Under the pieces are notes generated by a model. The model did no database searches and was not told where the DNA came from. It worked only from the letters and a program-made list of their open reading frames with translations. A program made the position numbers and the translations under genes. From Streptomyces sp. cf386 (GTDB lineage: Bacteria > Actinomycetota > Actinomycetes > Streptomycetales > Streptomycetaceae), in contig NZ_FNHV01000013.1 of assembly GCF_900103585.1 (NCBI RefSeq), positions 62,001-126,000 of the forward strand: a stretch of 64,000 bases of DNA, in the 5' to 3' direction. Each line of letters begins with the position of its first letter. The stretch's first letter is position 1. Of this stretch, positions 1 to 8,682 are shown piece by piece.

Positions 1-1145
1 GCGCCTACGACAACAACTACGGCCCGATCTCCCTCTCCTTCCTCGCCCAGGCCCACCGGGTCAGCGGCGCGGAGATCTTCGCCGAGGACGGCGAGGCGCT
101 CGCCCGCTACATCGACGCCCGGCTGACGAACGGCGGCTTCGACAACGGCGGCCCCCGCTACAGCGAGCAGCACTCCGCCTTCGAGTCCGTCCTGGGCCTG
201 CGCTACTTCGGCGCCCGGATCGGCTCCGACCTGGGCCGCTACCGGGGCGACAGCCGCTGGGCCCGGCATGCGGTGAAGGTGGACGGCGAGGTCGACGGGC
301 ACTTCGCGTGGATGCTGGTCTGGCAGATCCAGGACACGACGCGCTGGCACCGCGAGCCGTCCACGGCCGCCGCCCGGCACCAACTGCGCTCCGGCACCGT
401 CTCGGTGGCCTTCGACGGCCACCTGACCCCGGCGGTCATCGAGGCGGGCGGCACGTACTACCTGCCCGCCGCCGTCAACCGCCAGCACGGCCACGGCCCG
501 GTCGTCGACGGCTTCCTGTTCTGCCGTCCCATGGGCGAGGTCCGGGTCCGGGACGTCCGCGCCGAGGGCCTGACCGCCAAGCTGGTCACCAAGCCGGTCG
601 TCGGCCGCGACCACGTCCTGCGCCATGTGCGGTCCCTGTACGTCACCGACGGCACCCACCTCTGGACGACCGTCGCGGTGGAACGGCTCCCCGGAACGCC
701 GTACCTGCTCGCGGGCCTGCCGTACGCCACCGACGACGGCGACCGGGTGCGCAGGACCGCTGAGGGCCAGGTCACGTCGGCGGGCGCGCTCCGCCTCACC
801 CACCCGGAGTCGGACGGCGTGGACTACTTCGACGCCCGCGCCGAACGGACCCAGGAAGAGGCGGCCTTCGCCCTGGCTGCCGACCCCCGCGGCTACGGCA
901 ACCCTGACGAGGGCTGGCGGCACCTGGTCAGCTCGACGGCCCTGGAGGCCGGACCGGCCCCCGGCGCTCCGGAGGACCTGCACATCTTCGCCGTACGGTA
1001 CGGACCGACGGGCCCGTTCGCGCCCACCTTCACCTACGACGACGGTTCAGGGCTGACGGTTCACACGGAAGCGTTCACCGCCGTGATCGGCGAGGCGGCG
1101 GGCGACGCGCACGGGGAGCCGGAGCTGACCCTGCGGGCTGAGTAG
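1..1145 (+). CDS. Unrecognised protein, 5'-truncated by window edge
   Basis: The reading frame is open from base 3 (first residues AYDNNYGPISLSFLAQ) to the stop at 1145, so the gene began before the window and about 380 C-terminal residues are visible. The first third reads like an alpha/alpha-toroid repeat, with conserved-looking aromatic and Gly-rich turns. The rest looks beta-rich, as in some polysaccharide-active enzymes with a C-terminal beta-sandwich. I see no motif that fixes a family or a catalytic residue. It is convergent with the next gene, 27 bp away. Coding status is well supported by codon bias and length; function is unknown. Confidence 0.75.
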   Translation, partial: AYDNNYGPISLSFLAQAHRVSGAEIFAEDGEALARYIDARLTNGGFDNGGPRYSEQHSAFESVLGLRYFGARIGSDLGRYRGDSRWARHAVKVDGEVDGHFAWMLVWQIQDTTRWHREPSTAAARHQLRSGTVSVAFDGHLTPAVIEAGGTYYLPAAVNRQHGHGPVVDGFLFCRPMGEVRVRDVRAEGLTAKLVTKPVVGRDHVLRHVRSLYVTDGTHLWTTVAVERLPGTPYLLAGLPYATDDGDRVRRTAEGQVTSAGALRLTHPESDGVDYFDARAERTQEEAAFALAADPRGYGNPDEGWRHLVSSTALEAGPAPGAPEDLHIFAVRYGPTGPFAPTFTYDDGSGLTVHTEAFTAVIGEAAGDAHGEPELTLRAE

Positions 1146-1172
1146 GCCGCCGGGTTCCGCCGATCGTCGCGC

Positions 1173-1778
1173 TCACCACGGCAGGCCGAGCAGCCCCCAC
1201 CCCCGCTGCTCGGCCTCGCCCACCACGGTCGCCCACTCGCGGAGCAGTACGGCGAACGCGTCGAAGTCCTCGATCCACCCGCCGGGACGCGCGGCGTGGA
1301 CGGCGTACGCCTCACGCAGGCCCTCCAGCAGAGGTTCGGCGGTGGCCCACAGCGCGGCCAGCTCCGCCACAGCCTGCGGCGGGCACGCGACGAGCAGGCC
1401 CGGCCGCCAGGGGTCGGGATCGCCGTGGAGGAGGCCGTCCAGTGGCGGTGGCACGGAATCGTCGTGCCAGAACAGGCCCCGCAGGAACCCGTCGAGGCTC
1501 TCCCGGAGCTCGGGATCGGCGAAGTCCCGTACGTCCTCCCAGGCCTCCCCGGCCCAGAAGTGCGGCTTGTACGAGCCGCTGGTGCAGTGGAAGTCGTACC
1601 GACCGCACCAGGGCGGATCCGGCACCGTCGGCCATACCCATCCCGCATCCGGCGCCGCGTCCCAGTCGAGGTCGACGTCGGGAAACGCGGCGTCCTCCAG
1701 CAGGGGAAGCCGCTCACGCACCGGCGTCGCCTTCAGCCGCTCCCAGTCCACGGCCAGAACCGTGATGTCCAGCCCCAT
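1173..1778 (-). CDS. Conserved hypothetical protein (201 aa)
   Basis: A 201-residue acidic, Trp-rich soluble protein starting MGLDITVLAVDWERL, with no signal peptide or membrane segment. I do not recognise the family. The ATG at 1778 lies 4 bp past the stop of the upstream kinase-like gene on the same strand, so the two are very likely co-transcribed and translated in succession. The many Trp, Asp and Pro residues (for example WPTVPDPPWCGRYDFHCTSG near residue 50) suggest a compact globular fold. No function is assigned. Confidence 0.7.
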   Translation of the reverse strand: MGLDITVLAVDWERLKATPVRERLPLLEDAAFPDVDLDWDAAPDAGWVWPTVPDPPWCGRYDFHCTSGSYKPHFWAGEAWEDVRDFADPELRESLDGFLRGLFWHDDSVPPPLDGLLHGDPDPWRPGLLVACPPQAVAELAALWATAEPLLEGLREAYAVHAARPGGWIEDFDAFAVLLREWATVVGEAEQRGWGLLGLPW

Positions 1779-1782
1779 GCGG

Positions 1783-2463
1783 TCAGGCCCTCGCGCGGGC
1801 CGCCGGCGACTCCCGCCGGACGGGCAGCGCCGTGCCCGGCACCACCAGGTCGGCCCTGTCGCGGGTCTCGGCGATCAGCTCGGCGTTGCGCTGGTCCGAG
1901 CCCAGCACCCAGGCCACCGCCTGTTCGTGCGGCTTGCCGAACTCCTCGTGGCGGGCGATCAGTCGCCGGATGCGCTCGGGTTCGTCGAGCTCGCAGAACC
2001 ACACCTCGTCCAGCTGCGAGCGCACCCGCGTCCACGCGTCCGTGCCCAGCAGCAGGTAGTTGCCCTCGGTCACCACCAGCCGGGCCGTCGGTTCCACCGG
2101 AACGGCGCCCGCGATCGGCTGCTCCAGGACCCGCTCGAAGCCGGGCGCGTAGACGGTGTCACCGCCGACCTCCTCATGCAGCCGCCGCAGCAGCGCCGCG
2201 TACCCGGCCGCGTCGAAGGTGTCCGGCGCGCCTTTGCGGTCCCGGCGGCCGAGTCGGTCCAGTTCGACGTCGGCGAGGTGGAAGCCGTCCATGGGCACAT
2301 GCGCGACCCAGGGATCCCCGGCGCCGTTGAGCTCCCGCACCAGGTGCTCGGCGAGCGTCGACTTGCCCGCGCCGGGGCTGCCGGAGATGCCGAGGACGGC
2401 GCGGCGGCCGTCCCGGGGGAGGGAACGGGCTCGGGCGAGGAGGTCGGCGAAGGTCAGGGTCAC
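1783..2463 (-). CDS. P-loop nucleoside/nucleotide kinase-family protein
   Basis: A small P-loop kinase of the uridine kinase/pantothenate kinase-like superfamily, about 226 residues from the GTG at 2463. Walker A is GISGSPGAGKST about 25 residues in. A DGFH segment follows (MDGFHLADVELD), typical of this kinase group, and the motif VVTEGNYLLLG lies before the lid region. The C-terminal half has the ERIRRLIARHEEFGK lid helix. The frame stays open to an ATG at 2514, but those extra residues look non-native, so I prefer the GTG that starts VTLTFADLLARA. The natural substrate cannot be read from sequence. It is probably co-transcribed with the downstream hypothetical gene. Confidence 0.75.
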   Translation of the reverse strand: MTLTFADLLARARSLPRDGRRAVLGISGSPGAGKSTLAEHLVRELNGAGDPWVAHVPMDGFHLADVELDRLGRRDRKGAPDTFDAAGYAALLRRLHEEVGGDTVYAPGFERVLEQPIAGAVPVEPTARLVVTEGNYLLLGTDAWTRVRSQLDEVWFCELDEPERIRRLIARHEEFGKPHEQAVAWVLGSDQRNAELIAETRDRADLVVPGTALPVRRESPAARARA

Positions 2464-2578
2464 ACCGCAGAGTGTGTCACCCGCACGCGTCATGCACCTG
2501 GCCGAACTCCGCACGGCATGGAGATCCCCTACGGGTTAGTTTGTCCCTGTTTCGGACCTGCAGGGATAGGGGTGGACG

Positions 2579-4075
2579 ATGACCCACGGCACGAAGCCCA
2601 TGCTCGTGAGCATGGAGCGGCGCTACGGGGCGACCGTGCCCGGCGGGTTCTGGCGAGCGCGCGGCGACGGCCTGCTCGCGGCGGTGGCCGGCGCGTTCAC
2701 CCTCGCCCAACTGCTCCTCGCGCGGCCCTCGATGGGCCTCGGCTGGGACGAGGTGGTGTATGTCAGCCAGGTCGGCACCGAGGCTCCGGCCGCCTTCTTC
2801 AGCGCGCCACGCGCGCGTGGCGTATCACTGCTGGTGTGGCCCATCGCCTCCTGGTCGTCGTCCACCATCCTGCTGCGCGTCTATCTCGCTCTGCTGTCCG
2901 GACTCGTCCTGTACCTGGTCCTGCGCGCCTGGCGCGGACTGTTCCCGCCCCGCGTCCTGGCCGGTGCGGGCGCCCTGTTCGCCACCCTGTGGGTGACCCT
3001 CTTCTACGGCCCGCAGGCCATGCCCAACCTCTGGGTCGCGTTCGGCGCCCTGCTCTGCGTCGGCTGCTTCCTGCGCGCCCGCACGGACCGCTCCGACGGA
3101 CGGGCCCTGTGGGGGGTACTGGTCGGTGCCGCCGTGATGGCGTGGATGCGGCCCACGGACGCCGTATGGGTCGTGCTCCCCCTGGTCGTCCTTTCGGTGG
3201 TGCTACGGCACCGGCGGCTCGGGTTCGCCCTGGTGGCCGGCCTCGTGGCCGGGGGCGTCGAGTGGGTGGTCGAGGCGTTCGTCAGCTACGGCGGTCTGCG
3301 GGAGCGGCTGAACGAGGCCTCCCGGATCCAGGGCGACCTGGGCTGGAACCTCGCCGTCGACGACCAGCTGCGCAGCCTCGTCGGCAGCACCCTGTGCCGG
3401 CCCTGCGACGGAGAGATGCCCGACCCGGTCGTGTACGCCTGGTGGTTCGCCCTGCCCCTGCTCGCCGCCTACGGTCTGACGATCGCGTTCCTCGCCGGAC
3501 GCACCACCCGCACCCTGGTCCCGCTGCTCTGCGCGGCGACGGCCGCCTTCCCGTACCTGTTCATGATCGGATACGCGGCGCCCCGCTTCCTCCTGCCCGC
3601 CTACGCACTGCTCGCCATTCCGGTCGCGGACGCGCTGCTCCACCTGGCCACCAAGCCGAACGGCCGGTGGCGCCCGGCGGTAGGGGCCGTGCTCGCCGTC
3701 GGGCTGGCCGGGCATCTGGCCGTGCAGTACGCCGTGTTGGACCGCACCGTGGACCGCAGCACCGCGGGCCGCCGGGACTGGGCCCGCTCCGCCGCCGAAC
3801 TCCACCGCCTCGGCGTACGCCCGCCCTGTCTGCTCACCGGGCACGATGCCATCCCCGTCGCCTACTACACGGGCTGCGCGTCCGGCGCGACCCGCGGCCA
3901 CAACGCCACCACCACGACGGCCGGGATCCTGCGGGCCACCCGCCGGGTCCCCGTCGGCGCCCTCACCGCCCCCGGCGGCAAACCACCCCGGTACGCCCGC
4001 CACTGGGAGCGGTACCGCCTCGACGGCCTGGAAGTCCGCATCGCCCCGGCGCTGGGCCCGGGCGGACCGCCATGA
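2579..4075 (+). CDS. Polytopic membrane glycosyltransferase-like protein (GT-C type)
   Basis: A 498-residue integral membrane protein with roughly ten hydrophobic helices. After the first helix it has the acidic motif GWDEVVYV, which resembles the Asp-Glu motif in the first outer loop of GT-C (ArnT/PMT-like) lipid-linked sugar transferases. It probably transfers sugar from a polyprenyl-phosphate donor outside the membrane, but the acceptor is unknown. The ATG at 2579 follows a GGGGTGG element. Its stop overlaps the start of the next membrane gene by 4 bp (ATGA), so the two products are likely made together and may act in one cell-envelope glycosylation step. Confidence 0.7.
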   Translation: MTHGTKPMLVSMERRYGATVPGGFWRARGDGLLAAVAGAFTLAQLLLARPSMGLGWDEVVYVSQVGTEAPAAFFSAPRARGVSLLVWPIASWSSSTILLRVYLALLSGLVLYLVLRAWRGLFPPRVLAGAGALFATLWVTLFYGPQAMPNLWVAFGALLCVGCFLRARTDRSDGRALWGVLVGAAVMAWMRPTDAVWVVLPLVVLSVVLRHRRLGFALVAGLVAGGVEWVVEAFVSYGGLRERLNEASRIQGDLGWNLAVDDQLRSLVGSTLCRPCDGEMPDPVVYAWWFALPLLAAYGLTIAFLAGRTTRTLVPLLCAATAAFPYLFMIGYAAPRFLLPAYALLAIPVADALLHLATKPNGRWRPAVGAVLAVGLAGHLAVQYAVLDRTVDRSTAGRRDWARSAAELHRLGVRPPCLLTGHDAIPVAYYTGCASGATRGHNATTTTAGILRATRRVPVGALTAPGGKPPRYARHWERYRLDGLEVRIAPALGPGGPP

Positions 4076-5016
4076 CGCCGGATCAGCTCCTCGTCAGGCA
4101 CCGGCGTGGACGTGCCTACTGGCACACCGCCCTCACGCTGACCGTCCTCGCGGCCGTGTTCTGGCTGGCCGAACACCACTGGCCGGCCATCGAATCCGGC
4201 GCGATCCGACTCGCCGTCGCCGACACCGGCTGGCTGCTGGTGGCCGCCGCGGCGACCCTGGCGACCTGGCCCTGCTCGGCGCTCGCCCTGCAGGGCGCGG
4301 TACCCGGTCCGCTGCCCCCGGCGCGGCTCGTCGCGGCGCAGTTCGCCGCCTCCGCCGCCAACCAAGTGCTGCCCGCAGGCCTCGGCGCGGGCGCGGTGAA
4401 CCTGCGCTTCCTGATGCGCTGCGGCATCCCGGTCGCCGGTGCGGCCACCGCCGTCGCGGTCAAGGGCACGGCCGGCGTGATCGTGCGCGGCGCCCTGATC
4501 GCCGTACTCTGCGCGGCCGGCCCCGGTGTGCTGCACCTCCCGCAGGTCAGCGGGGGATACCTGGTCGCCGTGTGTGCCGTGGCCGTCGGTGCGGCCACTG
4601 TGCTGGCCGGCCCGCTGCGGGCCCGGTGCCGGCGGGCCCTGACAGCGGTGCGGGCGTACATCGCGGCCGTGCACGCGCGGCCGGCGAGGGCGGCGGCCCT
4701 GTGGGGCGGTTCGCTGGCCTTCGTGACGCTGCACTGCGGTGTGCTCGTCGCCGTCACCCGGGCGGTCGCCCTGCCCCTCGCGCCCGCCCGAGTGGCGCTG
4801 CTCTACCTCGCCGCCAGTACCGCCGCCGCCCTGTTGCCCACGCCCGGCGGACTCGGCTCCCTCGACGCGGTGCTCGTCCTCGCCCTCACCGCCGTAGGCG
4901 CCCCGGCCGCGGTGGCCGCCTCCGCCGTGCTCGGCTATCGGCTGCTGACGGTATGCCTGCCGCTCCTGCCCGGGCTGGTGGTGCTCGCGGTGCTCGTCCG
5001 GCGCCGGGCCCTGTGA
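4072..5016 (+). CDS. Lysylphosphatidylglycerol synthase TM region/UPF0104-family membrane protein
   Basis: A 314-residue polytopic membrane protein with about eight helices. The segment ASAANQVLPAGLGAGAVNLRFL and the later STAAALLPTPGGLGSLDAVL match the two conserved Gly/Pro-rich motifs of the UPF0104 (LPG synthase transmembrane, AglD-like) family. Members are flippase-like or helper subunits in lipid and glycolipid assembly. There is no soluble aminoacyl-transferase domain, so it is not a complete MprF. The start is fixed by the ATGA overlap with the preceding GT-C-like gene, supporting a joint role in envelope glycolipid export. Confidence 0.75.
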   Translation: MTPDQLLVRHRRGRAYWHTALTLTVLAAVFWLAEHHWPAIESGAIRLAVADTGWLLVAAAATLATWPCSALALQGAVPGPLPPARLVAAQFAASAANQVLPAGLGAGAVNLRFLMRCGIPVAGAATAVAVKGTAGVIVRGALIAVLCAAGPGVLHLPQVSGGYLVAVCAVAVGAATVLAGPLRARCRRALTAVRAYIAAVHARPARAAALWGGSLAFVTLHCGVLVAVTRAVALPLAPARVALLYLAASTAAALLPTPGGLGSLDAVLVLALTAVGAPAAVAASAVLGYRLLTVCLPLLPGLVVLAVLVRRRAL

Positions 5017-5090
5017 GCGCCAACGGCGTTTCCCGGTAGGCCGGTTCAGGTAGGAGTCCGATTGTCGGCCCATGCTGGAGGGGGAGTGCC

Positions 5091-5945
5091 ATGGCGAGCA
5101 GTGAGCATGAAGGGCGCTTGGGGGAGGAGTTCTTCACTCCGGGGACCTCGTCGTTCACGGAGTTCCTGGCGGCCCACCGACCGGCCCTGTTACCCATGCG
5201 TCGCCCCTTGGCCGACGGCGTCCGCGCCGCACCCGACCGCGTCCCGCACGGCACCACGGTGCTGGCCCTCACCTACCGCGACGGCGTGCTGATCGCCGGC
5301 GACCGCAGGGCCACCATGGGCAACCTCATCGCCCAGCGCGACCTGGAGAAGGTCCACCCGGCGGACGACCACACCGCCGTCGCCTTCGCGGGCACCGTCG
5401 GGCTAGCCCTGGACATGGTGAAGCTCTACCAGGTCGAGCTGAAGCACTTCGAGAAGATCGAGGGCATTCCCATGTCCCTCCAGGCGAAGGCGTCCCGCCT
5501 GGCCGCCATGATCCGGCAGAACCTCGGCCAGGCCATGCAGGGCCTCGCCGTCGTGCCGCTCCTCGCCGGGTACGACGTCAAGGCGCCCGAGGGCGGGCGA
5601 GGACGCATCTTCGACTTCGAGGTGACCGGCGGACCGTACGAGAAGTACGACTTCCACGCCGAGGGCTCCGGATCGCCGTACGCCCGAGGGGCGTTGAAGA
5701 AGCTGTTCCGCGTGGGCATGTCCCGGCACGAGGCGGCCCTGGCCGCGCTGCACGCGCTGTACGACGCGGCCGACGACGACTCCGCGACCGGCGGCCCGGA
5801 CATCAACCGGCGGATCTTCCCCAGCGTCTCGGTGATCACGGAGGGCGGCTTCGAGCGGCTTGCCGAGACGGAGACGGAGGAACTGAGCCGGGAGATGGTG
5901 GAGCAGCGCCGCAGCCGTCCGGACGGTCCGAACGCCGCTCCCTGA
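5091..5945 (+). CDS. prcB: Stand-alone 20S proteasome beta subunit paralogue
   Basis: A 284-residue proteasome beta subunit. A 54-residue propeptide ends at HG|TTVLAL, so Thr55 becomes Thr1 of the mature enzyme. Asp17 (AGDRRATMG), Lys33 (QRDLEKV) and the GSGS loop are present, so it should be active. The S1-pocket stretch reads AVAFAGTVG, giving Phe45 and Val49 in mature numbering, where other beta subunits usually have Ile/Met45 and Ala49. No prcA, pup, dop or mpa gene is adjacent, unlike the usual housekeeping locus, so this is probably a second copy. Leu34 is a TTA codon (5190-5192), implying bldA dependence. The ribosome site GGAGGGGGAG precedes the ATG. It may replace the housekeeping beta subunit under inhibitor stress (inference). 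Confidence 0.9.
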   Translation: MASSEHEGRLGEEFFTPGTSSFTEFLAAHRPALLPMRRPLADGVRAAPDRVPHGTTVLALTYRDGVLIAGDRRATMGNLIAQRDLEKVHPADDHTAVAFAGTVGLALDMVKLYQVELKHFEKIEGIPMSLQAKASRLAAMIRQNLGQAMQGLAVVPLLAGYDVKAPEGGRGRIFDFEVTGGPYEKYDFHAEGSGSPYARGALKKLFRVGMSRHEAALAALHALYDAADDDSATGGPDINRRIFPSVSVITEGGFERLAETETEELSREMVEQRRSRPDGPNAAP

Positions 5946-5960
5946 CCGGGGGCGTCCGCG

Positions 5961-6920
5961 TCACCGGCGCAGGCCCACCTCCCCCCGCCACTTCACGAAC
6001 TGCTTCTCCGGATCGCCGGTGTAGCTCCACGGAGCACGCGTGGCCCGTCGCCCCAGCATCCGGAACAGGGACGCGGCGATGTCGTGGACCCCGGCCTGAC
6101 AGGCCGCGTGCGCCAGGTAGTTGAGGTCGCGCAGCTCGCCGGGGGCCACCTCGGCGGAGGCGCGGTGGGAGATCCAGCGCTCCCAGGTCCGGCGTACGTC
6201 GCTGACGGCGCCGTCGTGCCTCCAGTGCTGGCCGAGCCCCATGGCGGCATGCTGCCCCTTGGCCGCGTCCAGGGCGTAGCGGAACTCCTCGACCCGGGCG
6301 TACTGCACGAGCACCGGGAGCGGGCAGCCGGGCGGTGCGACTCCGGCGGCGTCGCGGGCGAAGTCGTACATCAGGCCATGGGTGCCGTGCCAGCGCGCGG
6401 AGTAGTAGTGCAGCACCTGAAGGTGCCCCTCCACGCTGTACGGGTCGCGTTGGTGCAACTCGTCCCACCAGCGCCCCAGTTCCTGCCGCCGTACGCCCGA
6501 CGCGTACAGCCGGGCGACGGAGATCAGCGAGATCCACGGCGTCGGGTCGTCCGGGTAGGAGTCGGCGGCCTTGAGGCACGACAGCACCGCGGTGTCGATG
6601 CGCTGCTCGTCGATCGCCACGCCCCGCCCCGCGGTGATCGCCAGATTGAACGCCCGGGTCGTCTCCGTGGCCGCCCGCAGCACCAGCGCGTCGGAGCTGT
6701 GCGGTTCGGCGGCCAGCCACGACTCCACCGTCGAACTGCCCGCACAGGCCTGCGCGAGCAACCGGACCCGGTGGCCCCGCACCAGCCAGTCGGGACCGGT
6801 GGCACGCAGCAGCTCCCGCAGCCCCTGCCAGCGGCCGATGACGATGTCCTGGCGGGCGCAGGTGAGCGGCGCGTCCCCGCAGTCGGGATCGAAGTCGGGA
6901 GCGAAGCGGTCTCTCGCCAT
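5961..6920 (-). CDS. Hypothetical helical protein coupled to an amino-acid permease
   Basis: 319 residues from the ATG at 6920, preceded by GAGGGAG. The sequence is mostly amphipathic helix with Trp and Tyr at regular positions and reads like degenerate TPR-like repeats (for example DPTPWISLISVARLYASG and DPYSVEGHLQVLHYYSARW). There is no signal peptide or membrane segment. The start lies 11 bp after the stop of the upstream permease gene on the same strand, so it is almost certainly in the same transcript. A cytoplasmic scaffolding or regulatory role is a guess. I do not recognise a named family. Confidence 0.75.
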   Translation of the reverse strand: MARDRFAPDFDPDCGDAPLTCARQDIVIGRWQGLRELLRATGPDWLVRGHRVRLLAQACAGSSTVESWLAAEPHSSDALVLRAATETTRAFNLAITAGRGVAIDEQRIDTAVLSCLKAADSYPDDPTPWISLISVARLYASGVRRQELGRWWDELHQRDPYSVEGHLQVLHYYSARWHGTHGLMYDFARDAAGVAPPGCPLPVLVQYARVEEFRYALDAAKGQHAAMGLGQHWRHDGAVSDVRRTWERWISHRASAEVAPGELRDLNYLAHAACQAGVHDIAASLFRMLGRRATRAPWSYTGDPEKQFVKWRGEVGLRR

Positions 6921-6931
6921 CGAGGGCTCCC

Positions 6932-8404
6932 TCAGAAGTCGGTGGAAAGACCCTCGTGGACAAGGGAGTCGGTGTCGCCGCGGCCGGCGGGAACATAGTC
7001 CGCCTCGACGGTCCGCGCGGCGTCCAGCTTGGCCGGCCGGTAGTAGTCGCTGCCCTGCCGCCAGTACCAGAACATCGGGATCAGCCCGGCCGCCAGGCCG
7101 CCGATGCCGATCGCGAGCGCGGAAGGGCTCAGCTCGCCCAGCGACTCGACGAAGATCCAGAACATGAACAGCGCCCCGAACAGCGGCCACAGACCGCCGA
7201 ACACGAAGTTGCCCACCGACTTCAGCAGCATCCTGCGATAGGCGACGACCACCGCGAGCCCCGTCAGCCCGTAGTAGACGGCGATCTGCAGCCCGATCGC
7301 CGAGATGGCGTCGGAGAGGATGTCGCCCACCGTGCCCAGGGCGTTGGAGGCGATGAACATCGCCAGCGCCACCACGCCGACCACCGCGATGGCCACCCAC
7401 GGCGTGTTCCACCGGCGGTGCACCTTGCCGAGCGCGGACGGCATCGTACGGTCCCGGCCCATCGCGAACAGCGAGCGCGTGACCTGGATGAGCGTGGTCT
7501 CCAGGGTGGCGATGGTGGACAGCATCACCGCCACGATCAGCAACTTGCCGCCCCAGCCCGGCCAGATCTCCTCACCGAGCACGGCCAGCACATTGGCGTC
7601 GTTCTCCTGGATCTGCGTCGAGGAGAGGATGACGTTCACCGCGATCGTGAACACCTCGAACAGCAGGAACACGATGCCCACCCCGATGAGCCCCGCGAGG
7701 CCCGTCGTACGGCGGCTGTTGCGCGTCTCCTCGCTGAGGTTGCTGGTGACGTCCCAGCCCCAGTAGTAGAACGCGGCGATCAGCGCCCCCGAGGCGAACC
7801 CCGTCACCCCGTCGAAGTGGCCGAAGCCGAGCCAGGACCAGTCGAACGCCCGGGCACTTCCCGAGTGGAAGAGGGCGAGGACGGCGAACAGGGCCAGTAT
7901 GGCCAGCTCGACACCGGACATCACGAGCTGCGCCCGGACGGTGAGACGGGCGCCGCCCAGCACCACGAACAGCATGATCAGGAACCAGCCGGCGCCGACC
8001 AGCGTCGACAGCGCGGTGTTCTCCGCGAGTTCCTCGTCGAAGAGGGCCAGCGTCATCGACCCGGCGGGCAGGGAACCGGCCACCATGAAGATGGTCGCCG
8101 AGATCACCAGCGCCCAGCCGCTGATGAACCCGAGGAACGGGTGCAGCGTCCGCCCGACCCACGAGTAGCTGGCGCCCGCGTTCACGTCGATCCGGCTGAG
8201 ATAGCTGAAGGCCAGGGCGATGCCCAGCATGGGTATCGCGCAGTACAGCAGTGCGGCCGGACTGGCCAGCCCCACCGCCGAGACGAGGACCGCCGTGGTC
8301 GCGGCGAGCGAGTAGGCCGGGGCGCTGCCCGCGACCGCCATCACCACCGTGTCGAACGTACCGAGGACATTGGCCTGCAGCCCTCTGCCCCTGTTGTTGC
8401 TCAT
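6932..8404 (-). CDS. APC-superfamily amino acid permease
   Basis: A 490-residue membrane transporter with about twelve helices. The N-terminal segment GTFDTVVMAVAGSAPAYSLA matches the unwound first helix of APC-family amino-acid/polyamine permeases, and NAGASYSWVGRTLHPFLGFISGW follows as helix 3. The frame stays open to 8521, but the ATG at 8404 (MSNNRGRGLQ) has a GGAGAG site and gives the usual length for the family. The last 30 residues form a polar cytoplasmic tail. The substrate is not predictable. It forms a two-gene operon with the helical protein downstream. Confidence 0.85.
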   Translation of the reverse strand: MSNNRGRGLQANVLGTFDTVVMAVAGSAPAYSLAATTAVLVSAVGLASPAALLYCAIPMLGIALAFSYLSRIDVNAGASYSWVGRTLHPFLGFISGWALVISATIFMVAGSLPAGSMTLALFDEELAENTALSTLVGAGWFLIMLFVVLGGARLTVRAQLVMSGVELAILALFAVLALFHSGSARAFDWSWLGFGHFDGVTGFASGALIAAFYYWGWDVTSNLSEETRNSRRTTGLAGLIGVGIVFLLFEVFTIAVNVILSSTQIQENDANVLAVLGEEIWPGWGGKLLIVAVMLSTIATLETTLIQVTRSLFAMGRDRTMPSALGKVHRRWNTPWVAIAVVGVVALAMFIASNALGTVGDILSDAISAIGLQIAVYYGLTGLAVVVAYRRMLLKSVGNFVFGGLWPLFGALFMFWIFVESLGELSPSALAIGIGGLAAGLIPMFWYWRQGSDYYRPAKLDAARTVEADYVPAGRGDTDSLVHEGLSTDF

Positions 8405-8682
8405 GGATGCGCTGCTCTCCGTCTTGCACGGCGCGAGGGCGACCAGGCCCCGACGCGTTGGGGGGGTGGGGTGGTACAACGCCACGAACCGGAGAGGGTT
8501 GACCTCGGGCAGGGGCGGCAAAGAAGGGTGGCGGACACTGTACGCCGTTGCGTCGCCGTGCAGTCACGCCGTGTGTGCGAGTGATGATAGCCACATTCTT
8601 GAGGCTTCAAGAGCGCACGTCGGAGACTTCGCGAGCGTGCACCGGGTGGCGATGTGGGCCACCGGGGGAGCCCGGTCGGGGC

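Noticed and set aside
1342..5016. A 1224-codon open frame on the plus strand spanning several genes
   Set aside because: Only the last 314 codons (from 4072) look like a real protein; the rest is a high-GC shadow of the opposite-strand kinase pair and of the GT-C-like gene.
8405..8682. Possible tRNA or small RNA between the permease and sthA
   Set aside because: I looked for a cloverleaf and a TTCRANNC-like T-loop and found none; the region looks like promoter plus 3' end.
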